Of a stretch of 64,000 bases of DNA, positions 54,692 to 63,659 are shown in pieces (the first letter of the stretch is position 1; every line of letters begins with the position of its first letter). A program made the position numbers and the translations under genes. Origin of the DNA: UBA1672 sp050633285 (lineage in GTDB: Bacteria; Pseudomonadota; Alphaproteobacteria; Micavibrionales; Micavibrionaceae); the NCBI GenBank assembly GCA_050633285.1, contig JBOEGG010000001.1:186001-250000 (forward strand). The letters are read 5' to 3'. The notes under the pieces were generated by a model. The model was not told the origin of the DNA. It worked only from the letters and a program-made list of their open reading frames with translations, and searched no databases.

Positions 54692-54720
54692 TTGCAAAGA
54701 GAAATTCTGACCTTTATAAA
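54692..54720 (+). promoter_or_regulatory. SRP RNA promoter
   Basis: TTGCAA and TATAAA separated by exactly 17 bp; the predicted start (about 54727) coincides with the first base of the SRP RNA outer helix. Confidence 0.7.
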
Positions 54721-54726
54721 CGCAAA

Positions 54727-54824
54727 CGGAAAGTCGGTGCGGGCAGAATGTCGCTTGTAGCCCGGTCAGGTCCGAGAGGAAGCAGCCACCAACGAATTTT
54801 TTTGGGTCGTATTCGGCTTTCCAC
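54727..54824 (+). ncRNA. ffs: Signal recognition particle RNA (4.5S)
   Basis: The conserved apical domain reads GGTCAGGTCCGAGAGGAAGC followed by AGCC. The outer helix pairs GGAAAGTCG (54728-54736) with CGGCTTTCC (54814-54822). The tetraloop is GAGA instead of the usual GGAA; both are GNRA loops. The RNA binds Ffh to target nascent membrane proteins. Confidence 0.93.
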
Positions 54825-54940
54825 TCTCACAAAATCTTGGATATATAGTTATTTGGCTTTGTTACATGACAAGGCATGAGCATCAAAATGTATAAAAATA
54901 CGTGAATAACAATGCCACAAAATCAATGCAGATGACGAGA

Positions 54941-56020
54941 TTAAGGCTTCACCCCTGTTGAAACAGCAGGTTGCCCACCATCTTGCGTTTGCACAGGTTC
55001 GGAAATATCAAGTGGCTGCGCCACAGCCTCAATTTGTTTTATAACTTCAGACGGCGTATTGACCGTTGTACTCAAAACACCCTCATCTAAAAAATAGACC
55101 AAATCCGCAGGATCTTCACCATACCGCTCATCAAACTTACGAAGTCGTGCAAGCGCACCTGCATAGTCCCCTTCATAATCTTCACGACTAACCGCAATAT
55201 CAATTTTCAACGAGGAGCCTTTCAAATGTTCCTCAAAATCATTATGACGTGACCCATGCGCCCCACCAAAAAGAACAACGCTTTTTTCACCACTCGCAAC
55301 ACGATCAACAATATGCGCTAAACTTTCATCATCATGACGCGCTTCATAAAATTCTTGGTGCGCTTCATATGTTTCATTCCGCAACTCAGTATAGCGCCGA
55401 TCTAATTTTTCTAAACGCCCCTGAACGCGCGGATCATTCACGTCTTGCTCACTTCTTACACGCTTGCGTTCATCGATCGTTTCAAAAAGACGGTTTTTTA
55501 AGTCTCCCGCAAGTTCTTTTTCAGACATACCTTTGCCCTGATCCAAAAGATGTACATCAACGCCAAGCTGTGCTGAACGCTCTAATAACGGCGCAACGTA
55601 ATTTTGCAAATAATCCTGCGTTGCCTCTTCCGGGTTAAAATTCCAACGCTCAACATTCGCATCATAATTCACTTCATACTCAAAACGATCGGCAAAACGC
55701 CCCGCACTCGGCGATGCACCGGGGTCAGCAGCCCGCCTTTGAAATTGATCAACCAGATTTTGCCTATATTCGGGCAACTCCAAAAAGATATGTGCGCCCG
55801 TACTTTCTGCAATCGCGACTTGTACGTCTTTACTGCCTAAAGCACCTGTAATGTCTTTATAATGGTCATGCCCCGTATCACCCAATAAAACCGTATCAAC
55901 TTGCGATAATCCAACACGCATTGTATCCGAGAGACCTATTTTATAGCTATCTCTCAGACCTAATTTTTCTACTGCATCTGCGTTAACGGGGATTGCCTTA
56001 TCCTGCGCCACGTCTACCAC
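54941..56020 (-). CDS. TIKI/EreA-like superfamily protein, putative metal-dependent hydrolase
   Basis: 359 residues, no signal peptide. TVLLGDTGHDHYKDITGAL, then AIAESTGAHIFLELPEYRQN at the N-terminus, and VDRVASGEKSVVLFGGAHGS at about 255-275 match the ends of the TIKI/EreA/ChaN-like fold, where GD.H, E and AH residues form the active site. Between them is a long charged helical insertion (RKRVRSEQDVNDPRVQGRLE). The C-terminal 40 residues are disordered. Substrate unknown. Not in an operon. Family assignment is moderate. Confidence 0.55.
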   Translation of the reverse strand: MVDVAQDKAIPVNADAVEKLGLRDSYKIGLSDTMRVGLSQVDTVLLGDTGHDHYKDITGALGSKDVQVAIAESTGAHIFLELPEYRQNLVDQFQRRAADPGASPSAGRFADRFEYEVNYDANVERWNFNPEEATQDYLQNYVAPLLERSAQLGVDVHLLDQGKGMSEKELAGDLKNRLFETIDERKRVRSEQDVNDPRVQGRLEKLDRRYTELRNETYEAHQEFYEARHDDESLAHIVDRVASGEKSVVLFGGAHGSRHNDFEEHLKGSSLKIDIAVSREDYEGDYAGALARLRKFDERYGEDPADLVYFLDEGVLSTTVNTPSEVIKQIEAVAQPLDISEPVQTQDGGQPAVSTGVKP

Positions 56021-56221
56021 CTTATTGTCAGAACATCGTTATTCGATCTTCTTTTATTACCTCGCATTATAAAGGAGAGTTGCAAATTTTACAAATTTTA
56101 CTGAGGTAAAAAAATAAGCAATATCAACACCATACAATTTTTCTTGCAGCGCACAAAAATATACGTAATGGTGATCTTGGTTTAGAAACATTTAATATAC
56201 GGAAATAGAACGGTTTATATC

Positions 56222-57376
56222 ATGGAGAATATTTTTCTTCCGGCTCATGGCGAGCCGGTGAGCGTGTTTGTGTCCGACACACACCTCTTTCATAAACGAA
56301 ACTCAGCCCTCGATATTCAAGGAAACATAATAGAACAAAGTAATGCAGACCGCATTTACTTACTCGGTGATATTATCGACTATGAATATTTACAAGACAT
56401 GTTAGTTGAACACATGGAGAGCCAACATATCGGCCTCCATGATATCCCCAAAGATTTTGTAGATGTCCTCAACATGGTTGCATTCCCGGAAATGGAAAAT
56501 CATTTACGCTTTTGGGATGTCGTGATGGCACAAATAGACGCCGGAGCAGAAGTGCACTACATCACAGGAAACCATGACAACAACCTCGATATATTACATG
56601 GAACGTCTGCCCACGGTATTCAATTCCATGACCACATAGTCGAAGAATTTGGCGGCATAAAAACTCACCTGGAACATGGTGATGAAAACGATCCTGCTTG
56701 CCTGATCAACTATAGTGGCCTTTATGCAAAGTGCAGTAAAGTACTGGATGCAAGCCTTGTCATAGATCACAAATTAAAAGGCGTATTCGAACAAATCTCA
56801 TCAAAAGAGGATCGATATTCATTCCCAATTACAAACAGCATGAAAACAGTTGGAAAATTCTTCATCAATTCCTTTCGTGAAAATGCGGTCACCCGCGCGC
56901 AGGAAAGAGGCGCTGATGCAACAGTTCTGGGGCACATTCACAAAGAAGATATCGGCGTGATGAGAAACCTCCACTCCATTACAAACGATAACCCTCATAG
57001 CGCTCCTCTAACATTAGTAGAGAGTGATGGTTTTAAATACCGCAACACAGGTGATGGATTAACCCACGGAACAGCCCTTATCTATAATGGCCGACAAGAT
57101 GGCTACAGTGATGATGGATGGCACGTATTAACACGTAACCATATAGAAAAAAATAAAACATTCGACACAACCAGCGAAAACCCCTACGCGCAATACCGCG
57201 AAAAAACAATGGCACTATTGCAAACCGGATGGGACGCATACTTACAAACGGCGGACCTAACACAAGAATGGGATCATACCGGATCACGTAAAGGAGAAAC
57301 AGTTAAGAGACACGAACAGATCCCCAATATTACAGCCATTCCCGAATATGCGCTCTATCCGGAAAACGGGATATAA
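56222..57376 (+). CDS. Metallophosphoesterase (LpxH-like)
   Basis: 384 residues. The calcineurin-type motifs appear in order: VFVSDTHLFH, LLGDIIDYEYL, YITGNHDNNLD, LEHGDENDP and VLGHIHKED. Closest in layout to UDP-2,3-diacylglucosamine hydrolases of lipid A synthesis, although it is longer than LpxH and has an extra C-terminal segment (about 290-384). Substrate not certain. Confidence 0.75.
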   Translation: MENIFLPAHGEPVSVFVSDTHLFHKRNSALDIQGNIIEQSNADRIYLLGDIIDYEYLQDMLVEHMESQHIGLHDIPKDFVDVLNMVAFPEMENHLRFWDVVMAQIDAGAEVHYITGNHDNNLDILHGTSAHGIQFHDHIVEEFGGIKTHLEHGDENDPACLINYSGLYAKCSKVLDASLVIDHKLKGVFEQISSKEDRYSFPITNSMKTVGKFFINSFRENAVTRAQERGADATVLGHIHKEDIGVMRNLHSITNDNPHSAPLTLVESDGFKYRNTGDGLTHGTALIYNGRQDGYSDDGWHVLTRNHIEKNKTFDTTSENPYAQYREKTMALLQTGWDAYLQTADLTQEWDHTGSRKGETVKRHEQIPNITAIPEYALYPENGI

Positions 57377-57426
57377 AATCACCACTTTTCCTTGCACCAA
57401 TCGTGAATTCATTTTACAAATAAAGC

Positions 57427-59199
57427 ATGGCTGAAAGTGAAAAACCCTACCGCGTTCTAGCGCGAAAATACCGTCCGCAAAACTTTGATGAGCTGATCGG
57501 GCAAGATGCCCTTGTCCGCACATTGAAAAATGCGATTACATCGGGACGCATCGCGCATGCATTTATGCTAACCGGTGTACGCGGTGTTGGTAAAACAACA
57601 ACGGCGCGCATTATCGCAAAGGCCCTAAATTACAAAGGGCCGGACGGAACATCTGGCCCGACAACCGGAAATACAGAAGACTGCCCGCTTTGTCAGGCCA
57701 TATCCGAAGATCGCCATCCTGATGTCATTGAAATGGATGCCGCAAGCCGTACAGGTGTCGATGATATACGTGAAATTCTGGATGGTGTTCGATACGCCCC
57801 AACAGAGGCACGCTATAAAATCTATGTCATTGACGAAGTGCATATGCTTTCTAAAAACGCATTTAATGCCCTTCTCAAAACATTGGAAGAGCCACCGGAA
57901 CATGTAAAATTTATTTTCGCGACAACAGAAATTCGAAAAGTTCCAATCACTGTTCTATCGCGTTGCCAACGTTTCGATTTACAACGCGTTGGAGCAGATC
58001 TTTTATTCCCACACTTCAAATCCATATGCGAAAAAGAAGGTGTCGAATCCGAAGACGAATCCATAACAATGATCGCGCGCGCAGCAGACGGGTCAGTCCG
58101 CGATGGCCTTAGCCTACTGGATCAAGCCATTGCACTTTCCTCTGATAAAATAACTGCCGATCAGGTCAAAGACATGCTGGGACTTGCAGATCGCACCCAG
58201 AATTTAAGCCTTTTAGAAAAAGCCCTAACCGGAGACATGCCCGGCGCATTAGAAATTATGGACACAATCCATAAAAATGGCGGCGCACCATCTGCCGTTG
58301 CACAAGATTTGTTAGACCTGACGCACCTACTCACAAAATTACGTGCTGTCCCAAATTTAAGCGATGTGAACCAATCTCTCTCAGGAGATCAACTCACACG
58401 CGCAAAGGAACTCGCACAAAAAATCTCTATGCCTTCTTTAAGCAAAACATGGCAAATACTGCTTAAAGGACTGGGGGAGATTAACACCGCACCAAACCCG
58501 CAACATGCGGCAGAAATGGTTATAATTCGTCTGGCTTATGCGGCAAATCTACCTGATCCAGGTGATCTGATTAAAAAGCTCAAAAATCAACCGACAAACA
58601 CAACAACAAATGCGCCAACAACAGGAATAAGTGCACCGGCAACATCCAATGTACATGCGCAAGATTTCACACCGCCACCCGCATCAATCAGTACACCAAA
58701 TGCGCACGGGCAAGAAACAGCCCACGCAATACCACAGCTTTCTGTCGTTGCACAAAATGAACCGACCCCAACACTGAAGAATATGGAAGAGGTCATCGCT
58801 CTCCTTGAAAAACATCAAGAATACCTGCTCGGAAGTCAGCTATACCATTTCGCACATTTGGTAAAGCTAGAGCATAAGAACTATGGCGAAAGACCAACCG
58901 GCCATTTAGAATTCAGACCAGAAGCCGAGGCCCTGCCAAAACTGGCCCCCGATTTAATCACCGCCCTTAAGAACATAACAAACCAACATTGGATGGTGGT
59001 TATATCAAAAGAGCGCGGCGCAGCTACTCTGTCAGAAATTGATGAAGCCGCACGTCTACAAGAACTATCAGATGTTGCAAAACTGCCTGTAGTTGATAAT
59101 ATTTTGAAAATTTTCCCTGATGCGCGATTAGCAAAAATTTTGCATCAAACCCCGGACACTGACGAAACAGAAACAACTCAAGACAAGGATATCAAGTAA
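57427..59199 (+). CDS. dnaX: DNA polymerase III subunits gamma and tau
   Basis: 590 residues. Clamp-loader AAA+ ATPase: ARKYRPQNFDELIGQ, Walker A GVRGVGKTTTA (50-60), Walker B YVIDEVHMLS, and the arginine finger region VLSRCQRFDLQRV. Only two Cys (CPLC) remain where the bacterial zinc module has four. A Thr/Pro-rich linker near 380-440 separates the clamp loader from the tau C-terminus. I see no A-AAA-AAG slippery site in the linker, so gamma may not be made by frameshifting. Confidence 0.95.
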   Translation: MAESEKPYRVLARKYRPQNFDELIGQDALVRTLKNAITSGRIAHAFMLTGVRGVGKTTTARIIAKALNYKGPDGTSGPTTGNTEDCPLCQAISEDRHPDVIEMDAASRTGVDDIREILDGVRYAPTEARYKIYVIDEVHMLSKNAFNALLKTLEEPPEHVKFIFATTEIRKVPITVLSRCQRFDLQRVGADLLFPHFKSICEKEGVESEDESITMIARAADGSVRDGLSLLDQAIALSSDKITADQVKDMLGLADRTQNLSLLEKALTGDMPGALEIMDTIHKNGGAPSAVAQDLLDLTHLLTKLRAVPNLSDVNQSLSGDQLTRAKELAQKISMPSLSKTWQILLKGLGEINTAPNPQHAAEMVIIRLAYAANLPDPGDLIKKLKNQPTNTTTNAPTTGISAPATSNVHAQDFTPPPASISTPNAHGQETAHAIPQLSVVAQNEPTPTLKNMEEVIALLEKHQEYLLGSQLYHFAHLVKLEHKNYGERPTGHLEFRPEAEALPKLAPDLITALKNITNQHWMVVISKERGAATLSEIDEAARLQELSDVAKLPVVDNILKIFPDARLAKILHQTPDTDETETTQDKDIK

Positions 59200-59528
59200 T
59201 GTTCAATATGCAAAAAATGATGAAACAAGCACAAGAAATGCAATATAAATTGCAAGAAGTGCAAGAAAAACTAAAAGATATTGAAATCCAATCAGAGGCA
59301 GGCGGCGGCCTTGTAAAAGTAACAATGACATGCGCCAGCAAAGTCGTATCCATCGACATCGATGATAGCCTCTTAAACTCAGATAAAGAAACACTGGAAG
59401 ACCTTCTTATCGCGGCAATGAACAATGCCAATGATGTAAAAGAAGAACGCATAAAATCAGAAACAAAATCAATGATGGAAGGCATGGGTTTACCTGCCGA
59501 TATGGCCGGTAGCGGTCTGCCATTCTAA
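59199..59528 (+). CDS. ybaB: YbaB/EbfC nucleoid-associated protein
   Basis: 109 residues: MQKMMKQAQEMQYKLQEVQE, GGGLVKVTMTCASKVVSIDI, LEDLLIAAMNNA. DNA-binding dimer with roles in nucleoid organisation. Its ATG overlaps the dnaX stop (TAATG). The usual third gene, recR, does not follow. Confidence 0.93.
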   Translation: MFNMQKMMKQAQEMQYKLQEVQEKLKDIEIQSEAGGGLVKVTMTCASKVVSIDIDDSLLNSDKETLEDLLIAAMNNANDVKEERIKSETKSMMEGMGLPADMAGSGLPF

Positions 59529-59561
59529 TTTCTGAATAAAACAAACATAACTTTGAAAATC

Positions 59562-59584
59562 GTTTTGCATACTGTTTGCAAAAC
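59562..59584 (+). promoter_or_regulatory. Inverted repeat in the xthA upstream region
   Basis: GTTTTGCA and TGCAAAAC are perfect 8-bp arms around TACTGTT, about 38 bp before the xthA start. Looks like an operator or a weak terminator of ybaB without a U tract. Confidence 0.45.
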
Positions 59585-59621
59585 ATAAACGATGTCTGAA
59601 GACAAAGAAAAGCGGTTATAA

Positions 59622-60410
59622 ATGCGTCTTGCAACTTGGAACATAAATTCAGTACGCCTGCGGATGCCATTAATTTTGGATTTGGTAAAAGAATCCAACC
59701 CTGATGTTATTTGCCTTCAGGAAACAAAAACACCGGATGAGCACTTTCCCTTAGATGCCATCAAAGATGCCGGCTACAAACATGTCCATTTCAACGGTAT
59801 GAAAAGCTATAACGGAGTGGCTATACTCTCACGTATTCCATTTGAAGATGCAAAAATCTATAACCGCGTTGAACGCAATGATTGCCGCCATATCTCTGTA
59901 AAGTTTAAAGAGTTTGAACTACACAACATCTATATCCCCGCGGGCGGTGATGAACCCGATCGTGAAATCAATGAAAAATTCGGACATAAATTGGATTTCA
60001 TTGACGAAATGTCAGACTTTTTTAAACAGAACTATACCGCGACATCTTCCGCAATTGTTGTCGGTGATTTCAATATTGCACCAATGGAACACGATGTTTG
60101 GTCACACAAACAACTTTCAAAAGTCGTATCCCATACACCAATAGAAATTGCAAAATTGGATGGTATGCAAAAATCGTTAAACTGGGTGGACGCCTCGCGT
60201 CATTTCGTTGCAGAAGATGAAAAATGCTATAGTTGGTGGTCATACAGAAACCGTGATTGGAAAAAATCAAACCGCGGACGTAGACTGGATCATATCTGGG
60301 TAACACCTACCCTACAAAGTAACTTAAGCGCACATAACATTCCCACGCACATGCGCGATTGGGAAAAGCCTAGCGACCACGTTCCTGTTATTATTGACCT
60401 AGACTTTTAA
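59622..60410 (+). CDS. xthA: Exodeoxyribonuclease III
   Basis: 262 residues, AP endonuclease of base-excision repair. LATWNINSVRLR, ICLQETKTPDEHF, IYIPAGGDEPDRE, VVGDFNIAPMEHDVW, RGRRLDHIWV and PSDHVPVIIDLDF cover all catalytic motifs (N, E, D/N, D-H). The last 20 nt overlap the end of the convergent gene. Confidence 0.95.
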   Translation: MRLATWNINSVRLRMPLILDLVKESNPDVICLQETKTPDEHFPLDAIKDAGYKHVHFNGMKSYNGVAILSRIPFEDAKIYNRVERNDCRHISVKFKEFELHNIYIPAGGDEPDREINEKFGHKLDFIDEMSDFFKQNYTATSSAIVVGDFNIAPMEHDVWSHKQLSKVVSHTPIEIAKLDGMQKSLNWVDASRHFVAEDEKCYSWWSYRNRDWKKSNRGRRLDHIWVTPTLQSNLSAHNIPTHMRDWEKPSDHVPVIIDLDF

Positions 60411-61269
60411 AAATCTCTTCTGCACTACCTTGATAGCCAGGCTCACTATGCGGTAAAAAACGCAAATGTTCTCCGGGAGGTAAAATTTGTCCCGCCGCAA
60501 GAACAGCGCCATAATCTTGCCTATCATGTAAAACAACAGCATAACCAATATCATCATATGCAATATCATGCCCCGCAATCACGTCTGACAAATCGAAGGT
60601 CATATTCTGCGCTTCACCATTCCATACACCAACCGTATCGATAGAAATAATAGAACGAATAAACAAATCATCTTTTTCCGCAGAAATAGCAGGAGCAGCA
60701 CTTTGAGGTAGACTCACACCACGATCTTCCAACACTTGAGTTGCGCTCTTCACCTCATAATGTAAACCCTCAGACTGCCTGTAAGTATATAAAACGACAC
60801 GCCCCTTTTTCGACCCCTGAACAGATGGCACAGAAACGTTCAAAATTGCATTATCACGCTGAACAGATATTTCTTCTACTTTATCCGTTGCATATCCCAT
60901 CTTAATAGCCCCAAGAACGTTCTTATTAATGGCATCCCAACGACCATTCACAACAACTAAAGGCAACTTACCCGGAACTCTAAACGAGTGCCCATATGTT
61001 ATCGCACGCTCATTACAAAAATCATTCGTATATCGTGGACTTTCATTCTCACGACCAATATACATACGACAATTTACAAGAATCGCGTCCTGATACTCAT
61101 GTAAAATATCAATCAACTGCTCCTGAATACCAAGGTCAGTAATACACGAATTAGCACCGTAATATTCAACAACCAATGGCCCTGATTTTGCAAATGCCCC
61201 CTGCGTCACAAAGCAAAGCGACAAAGCCACACCAAAACACTGTAAAAATTTAGGATAGTATTTCACCAT
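60391..61269 (-). CDS. Divergent DUF1223-family exported protein
   Basis: 292 residues. Signal peptide (FLQCFGVALSLCFVTQGAFA), then a thioredoxin-like opening LVVEYYGANSCITDLGIQEQ where typical DUF1223 proteins have a CxxC-like QGCSSCPPA site; only one Cys remains. LPLVVVNGRW and the second beta domain (DTVGVWNGEAQNM, HDRQDYGAVLAAGQI) follow DUF1223 order. Likely redox-inactive or with changed function. Periplasmic. Confidence 0.6.
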   Translation of the reverse strand: MVKYYPKFLQCFGVALSLCFVTQGAFAKSGPLVVEYYGANSCITDLGIQEQLIDILHEYQDAILVNCRMYIGRENESPRYTNDFCNERAITYGHSFRVPGKLPLVVVNGRWDAINKNVLGAIKMGYATDKVEEISVQRDNAILNVSVPSVQGSKKGRVVLYTYRQSEGLHYEVKSATQVLEDRGVSLPQSAAPAISAEKDDLFIRSIISIDTVGVWNGEAQNMTFDLSDVIAGHDIAYDDIGYAVVLHDRQDYGAVLAAGQILPPGEHLRFLPHSEPGYQGSAEEIFKSLGQ

Positions 61270-61280
61270 TTTCCCTTTTC

Positions 61281-61433
61281 TTAGAAATCAGAACAACGCC
61301 CATTAACATCCCAATCACCATAACGTGTTGGCTCGGGCCTATTCTCAAACCCACCAACTTCTTTCTCCTGAAGCTTATCTTCAGAAGTTTTTGGCAAGTC
61401 TTTATTCTCAGGGCTTGGTTTTTCTACAGTCAT
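61281..61433 (-). CDS. DUF1674/SDHAF4-family protein
   Basis: 50 residues. The C-terminus GFENRPEPTRYGDWDVNGRC ending SDF is the family signature; SDHAF4 relatives assist assembly of the flavinylated subunit of succinate dehydrogenase. The ATG at 61433 is preferred over the long upstream extension, which overlaps rsmB. Divergent from rsmB with 35 bp between the starts. Confidence 0.85.
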   Translation of the reverse strand: MTVEKPSPENKDLPKTSEDKLQEKEVGGFENRPEPTRYGDWDVNGRCSDF

Positions 61434-61468
61434 ACTCCATATTAGAATAAAATAGATTGGTCGAGCAA

Positions 61469-62806
61469 ATGAATTTACCACAAAAACCAGAAGAACATGA
61501 AGAAAACGACCCACTTGAGGCGCGTAAGATAACCCTAGAGCTACTCAGCCAAGTACTAGATCGTAAAACTGCGCTTGATATTGTGCTAGAACGTTCGGAC
61601 GAATTTGCAAACCTTCCCCCAAGAGATCGCGCCTTCACGCGAATGCTTTTAACAACAACCTTACGCCGTTTAGGGCAAATCGATGATTTAATCACCTTCG
61701 CGCAAGATCGCCCAAACTCATTAAAAACACCTGCCATACGCAATATTCTACGCATCGGAATAACACAATTATTCTTTATGGTCGTCCCTGATCATGCAAG
61801 CGTGGACACATCCGTTCAATTAACTGAACATATGGGCATGGAAGGACAAAAAGGATTCGTAAACGCAATCCTTAGAAAACTAAGTCGCGTAGGAGCAGAA
61901 CGCATTGAGAAACAAGATGCATCACGCCTTAACACGCCTGACTGGCTTCTTAAAATATGGATACAAGATTACGGATTAACCGGCGCAGGCAATATCGCAG
62001 AAAGCCACCTCAACGAAGCTGCCCTCGACATAACCGTAAAAGATCCGCAAGACCGCGCCTATTTTGGTAATGCCTTACAAGCATCTGAACTTTCAACAGG
62101 AACACTACGCCGGTTACACGGCGGCAATATCCGTGAATTAGAAGGGTTTGAAGACGGAAAATGGTGGGTACAGGACGCTTCCGCCGCAATTCCCGCAACT
62201 TTACTTGGCGATATAAAAGGTCAAAGCGTCATTGATATGTGTGCCGCCCCTGGCGGTAAAACATTACAACTCGCCGCAATAGGTGCGCACGTCACCGCAA
62301 TTGATCGCTCCGCCCAGCGCCTAAAACGCTTGGAAGAAAATTTGGAGCGTATGGGACTGGAAGAGCATGTGAAAATCGAAGCCGCAGACTCCGCCGCATG
62401 GAACCCTATAGATGCACCAAGCCTCATATTATTAGATGCACCCTGTTCTGCAACCGGTACAATGCGCCGCCACCCTGATACCGGATATCTAAAATCTGAA
62501 AAAGACATCACAGGACTATCATCTATCCAGACACGATTACTCACCCATGCAGCCGATATTTTGGCAATCGGCGGAACAATCATTTACTGCACTTGCTCTT
62601 TACAAAAAGATGAAGGAGAGCGACAAATTGAAAACTTCCTTGCACAAAACCCAAACTTCACACGCCGCCCTGTCGAAGCACATGAAATTGGCGATTATGA
62701 TGAATTGATTAATGAGAATGGTGATTTACGTATATTGCCTCAACACCTTGCATCACAAGGTGGAATGGATGGGTTCTTCATCTCTCGTCTAACAAAAGTG
62801 AGCTAA
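61469..62806 (+). CDS. rsmB: 16S rRNA (cytosine-967-C5)-methyltransferase
   Basis: 445 residues. N-terminal NusB-like domain (LELLSQVLDRKTALDIVLER, FVNAILRKLSR) and a Rossmann methyltransferase with VIDMCAAPGGKTLQLA, catalytic Cys in LDAPCSATGTMRRHPD and IYCTCSLQKDEGE. It methylates 16S rRNA C967. The upstream TTG at 61457 is less likely than this ATG. Confidence 0.95.
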   Translation: MNLPQKPEEHEENDPLEARKITLELLSQVLDRKTALDIVLERSDEFANLPPRDRAFTRMLLTTTLRRLGQIDDLITFAQDRPNSLKTPAIRNILRIGITQLFFMVVPDHASVDTSVQLTEHMGMEGQKGFVNAILRKLSRVGAERIEKQDASRLNTPDWLLKIWIQDYGLTGAGNIAESHLNEAALDITVKDPQDRAYFGNALQASELSTGTLRRLHGGNIRELEGFEDGKWWVQDASAAIPATLLGDIKGQSVIDMCAAPGGKTLQLAAIGAHVTAIDRSAQRLKRLEENLERMGLEEHVKIEAADSAAWNPIDAPSLILLDAPCSATGTMRRHPDTGYLKSEKDITGLSSIQTRLLTHAADILAIGGTIIYCTCSLQKDEGERQIENFLAQNPNFTRRPVEAHEIGDYDELINENGDLRILPQHLASQGGMDGFFISRLTKVS

Positions 62807-62810
62807 AACC

Positions 62811-63659
62811 TTACGAAGCCATCCCCGGTAATTGATATTCAGAAGCATTGGCCGCAACAAGGTCAGCTTCTACAGCCTGTGTCATACGAATAGTCTCTAA
62901 AGAATCCGCGCCATTATGCTCATCCGCACGAATAAATGCAGTGCTTAATTCCGCACCAACATCCATTTTTCCTTCTTCAACAACATCATAGGATGAAGAC
63001 GAAGATACAGAAGACACTTTATCATCCTGAGAAAGCACCGCTTCAGAATCGTTCATACCTCTTTCTGCCTGATACGACTGTGCTGCCACCACACTTGGGG
63101 TCGGAGGCAACGTTGGCAAAACATCGTTCAATTCGTCCTTATACTCTTGCTGACCCAACATATCCTGATACGGCTTCACAGCCACCTCTGAATTCTCCGC
63201 ATAATAACGTGCCATCTCTTCAATATTCTCAAGACTACGTGGAATTTCCGCCGTAACATTCTGCAATTGTGCACCATCAAACCCTTGCGCCTTTAACGCA
63301 TCCTGATAACGCATAATTTCCGGTGTCATGTGCTCCATATAATAAGAGACTTCTGCTAACTCCGTGGGTTCAAGCGGGATATTCGTAATAAATACCTCAC
63401 GCTGCCCCTCACTAAGCGGTTCACTAAGTGCGTTAAAATAATTATCGCATGCATCAAGATAACGATCTGCCTGATCCGCAACAAACTCACGATCATGCGC
63501 CTGAAGATTCAATTCTTCTACAGTATCCGGTTGATTTTGTTGCAATTTTTCGATGAGTTCAGGCCGTTGCAAAGAATCAGCAAGGGCAACATTCGCACGC
63601 CCCCACCTCTCAACACTTTGATCATAAGCTTCCTGATCATAACCCATAAGATAAATCAC
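62811..63659 (-). CDS. Protein of unknown function, helical with disordered tail
   Basis: 282 residues, no signal peptide. The first 165 residues are helical and acidic (YDQSVERWGRANVALADSLQ, FVADQADRYLDACDNYFNAL, YYMEHMTPEIMRYQDAL). A Pro/Ser-rich disordered segment with SVSSSSSYDVVEEG follows, then a short C-terminal helix. No family recognised. It converges on rsmB with 4 bp between stops. Confidence 0.55.
   Translation of the reverse strand: MIYLMGYDQEAYDQSVERWGRANVALADSLQRPELIEKLQQNQPDTVEELNLQAHDREFVADQADRYLDACDNYFNALSEPLSEGQREVFITNIPLEPTELAEVSYYMEHMTPEIMRYQDALKAQGFDGAQLQNVTAEIPRSLENIEEMARYYAENSEVAVKPYQDMLGQQEYKDELNDVLPTLPPTPSVVAAQSYQAERGMNDSEAVLSQDDKVSSVSSSSSYDVVEEGKMDVGAELSTAFIRADEHNGADSLETIRMTQAVEADLVAANASEYQLPGMAS

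Noticed and set aside
58560..58600. dnaX programmed frameshift site
   Set aside because: ATTAAAAAG has too short an A run and no following stem was seen.
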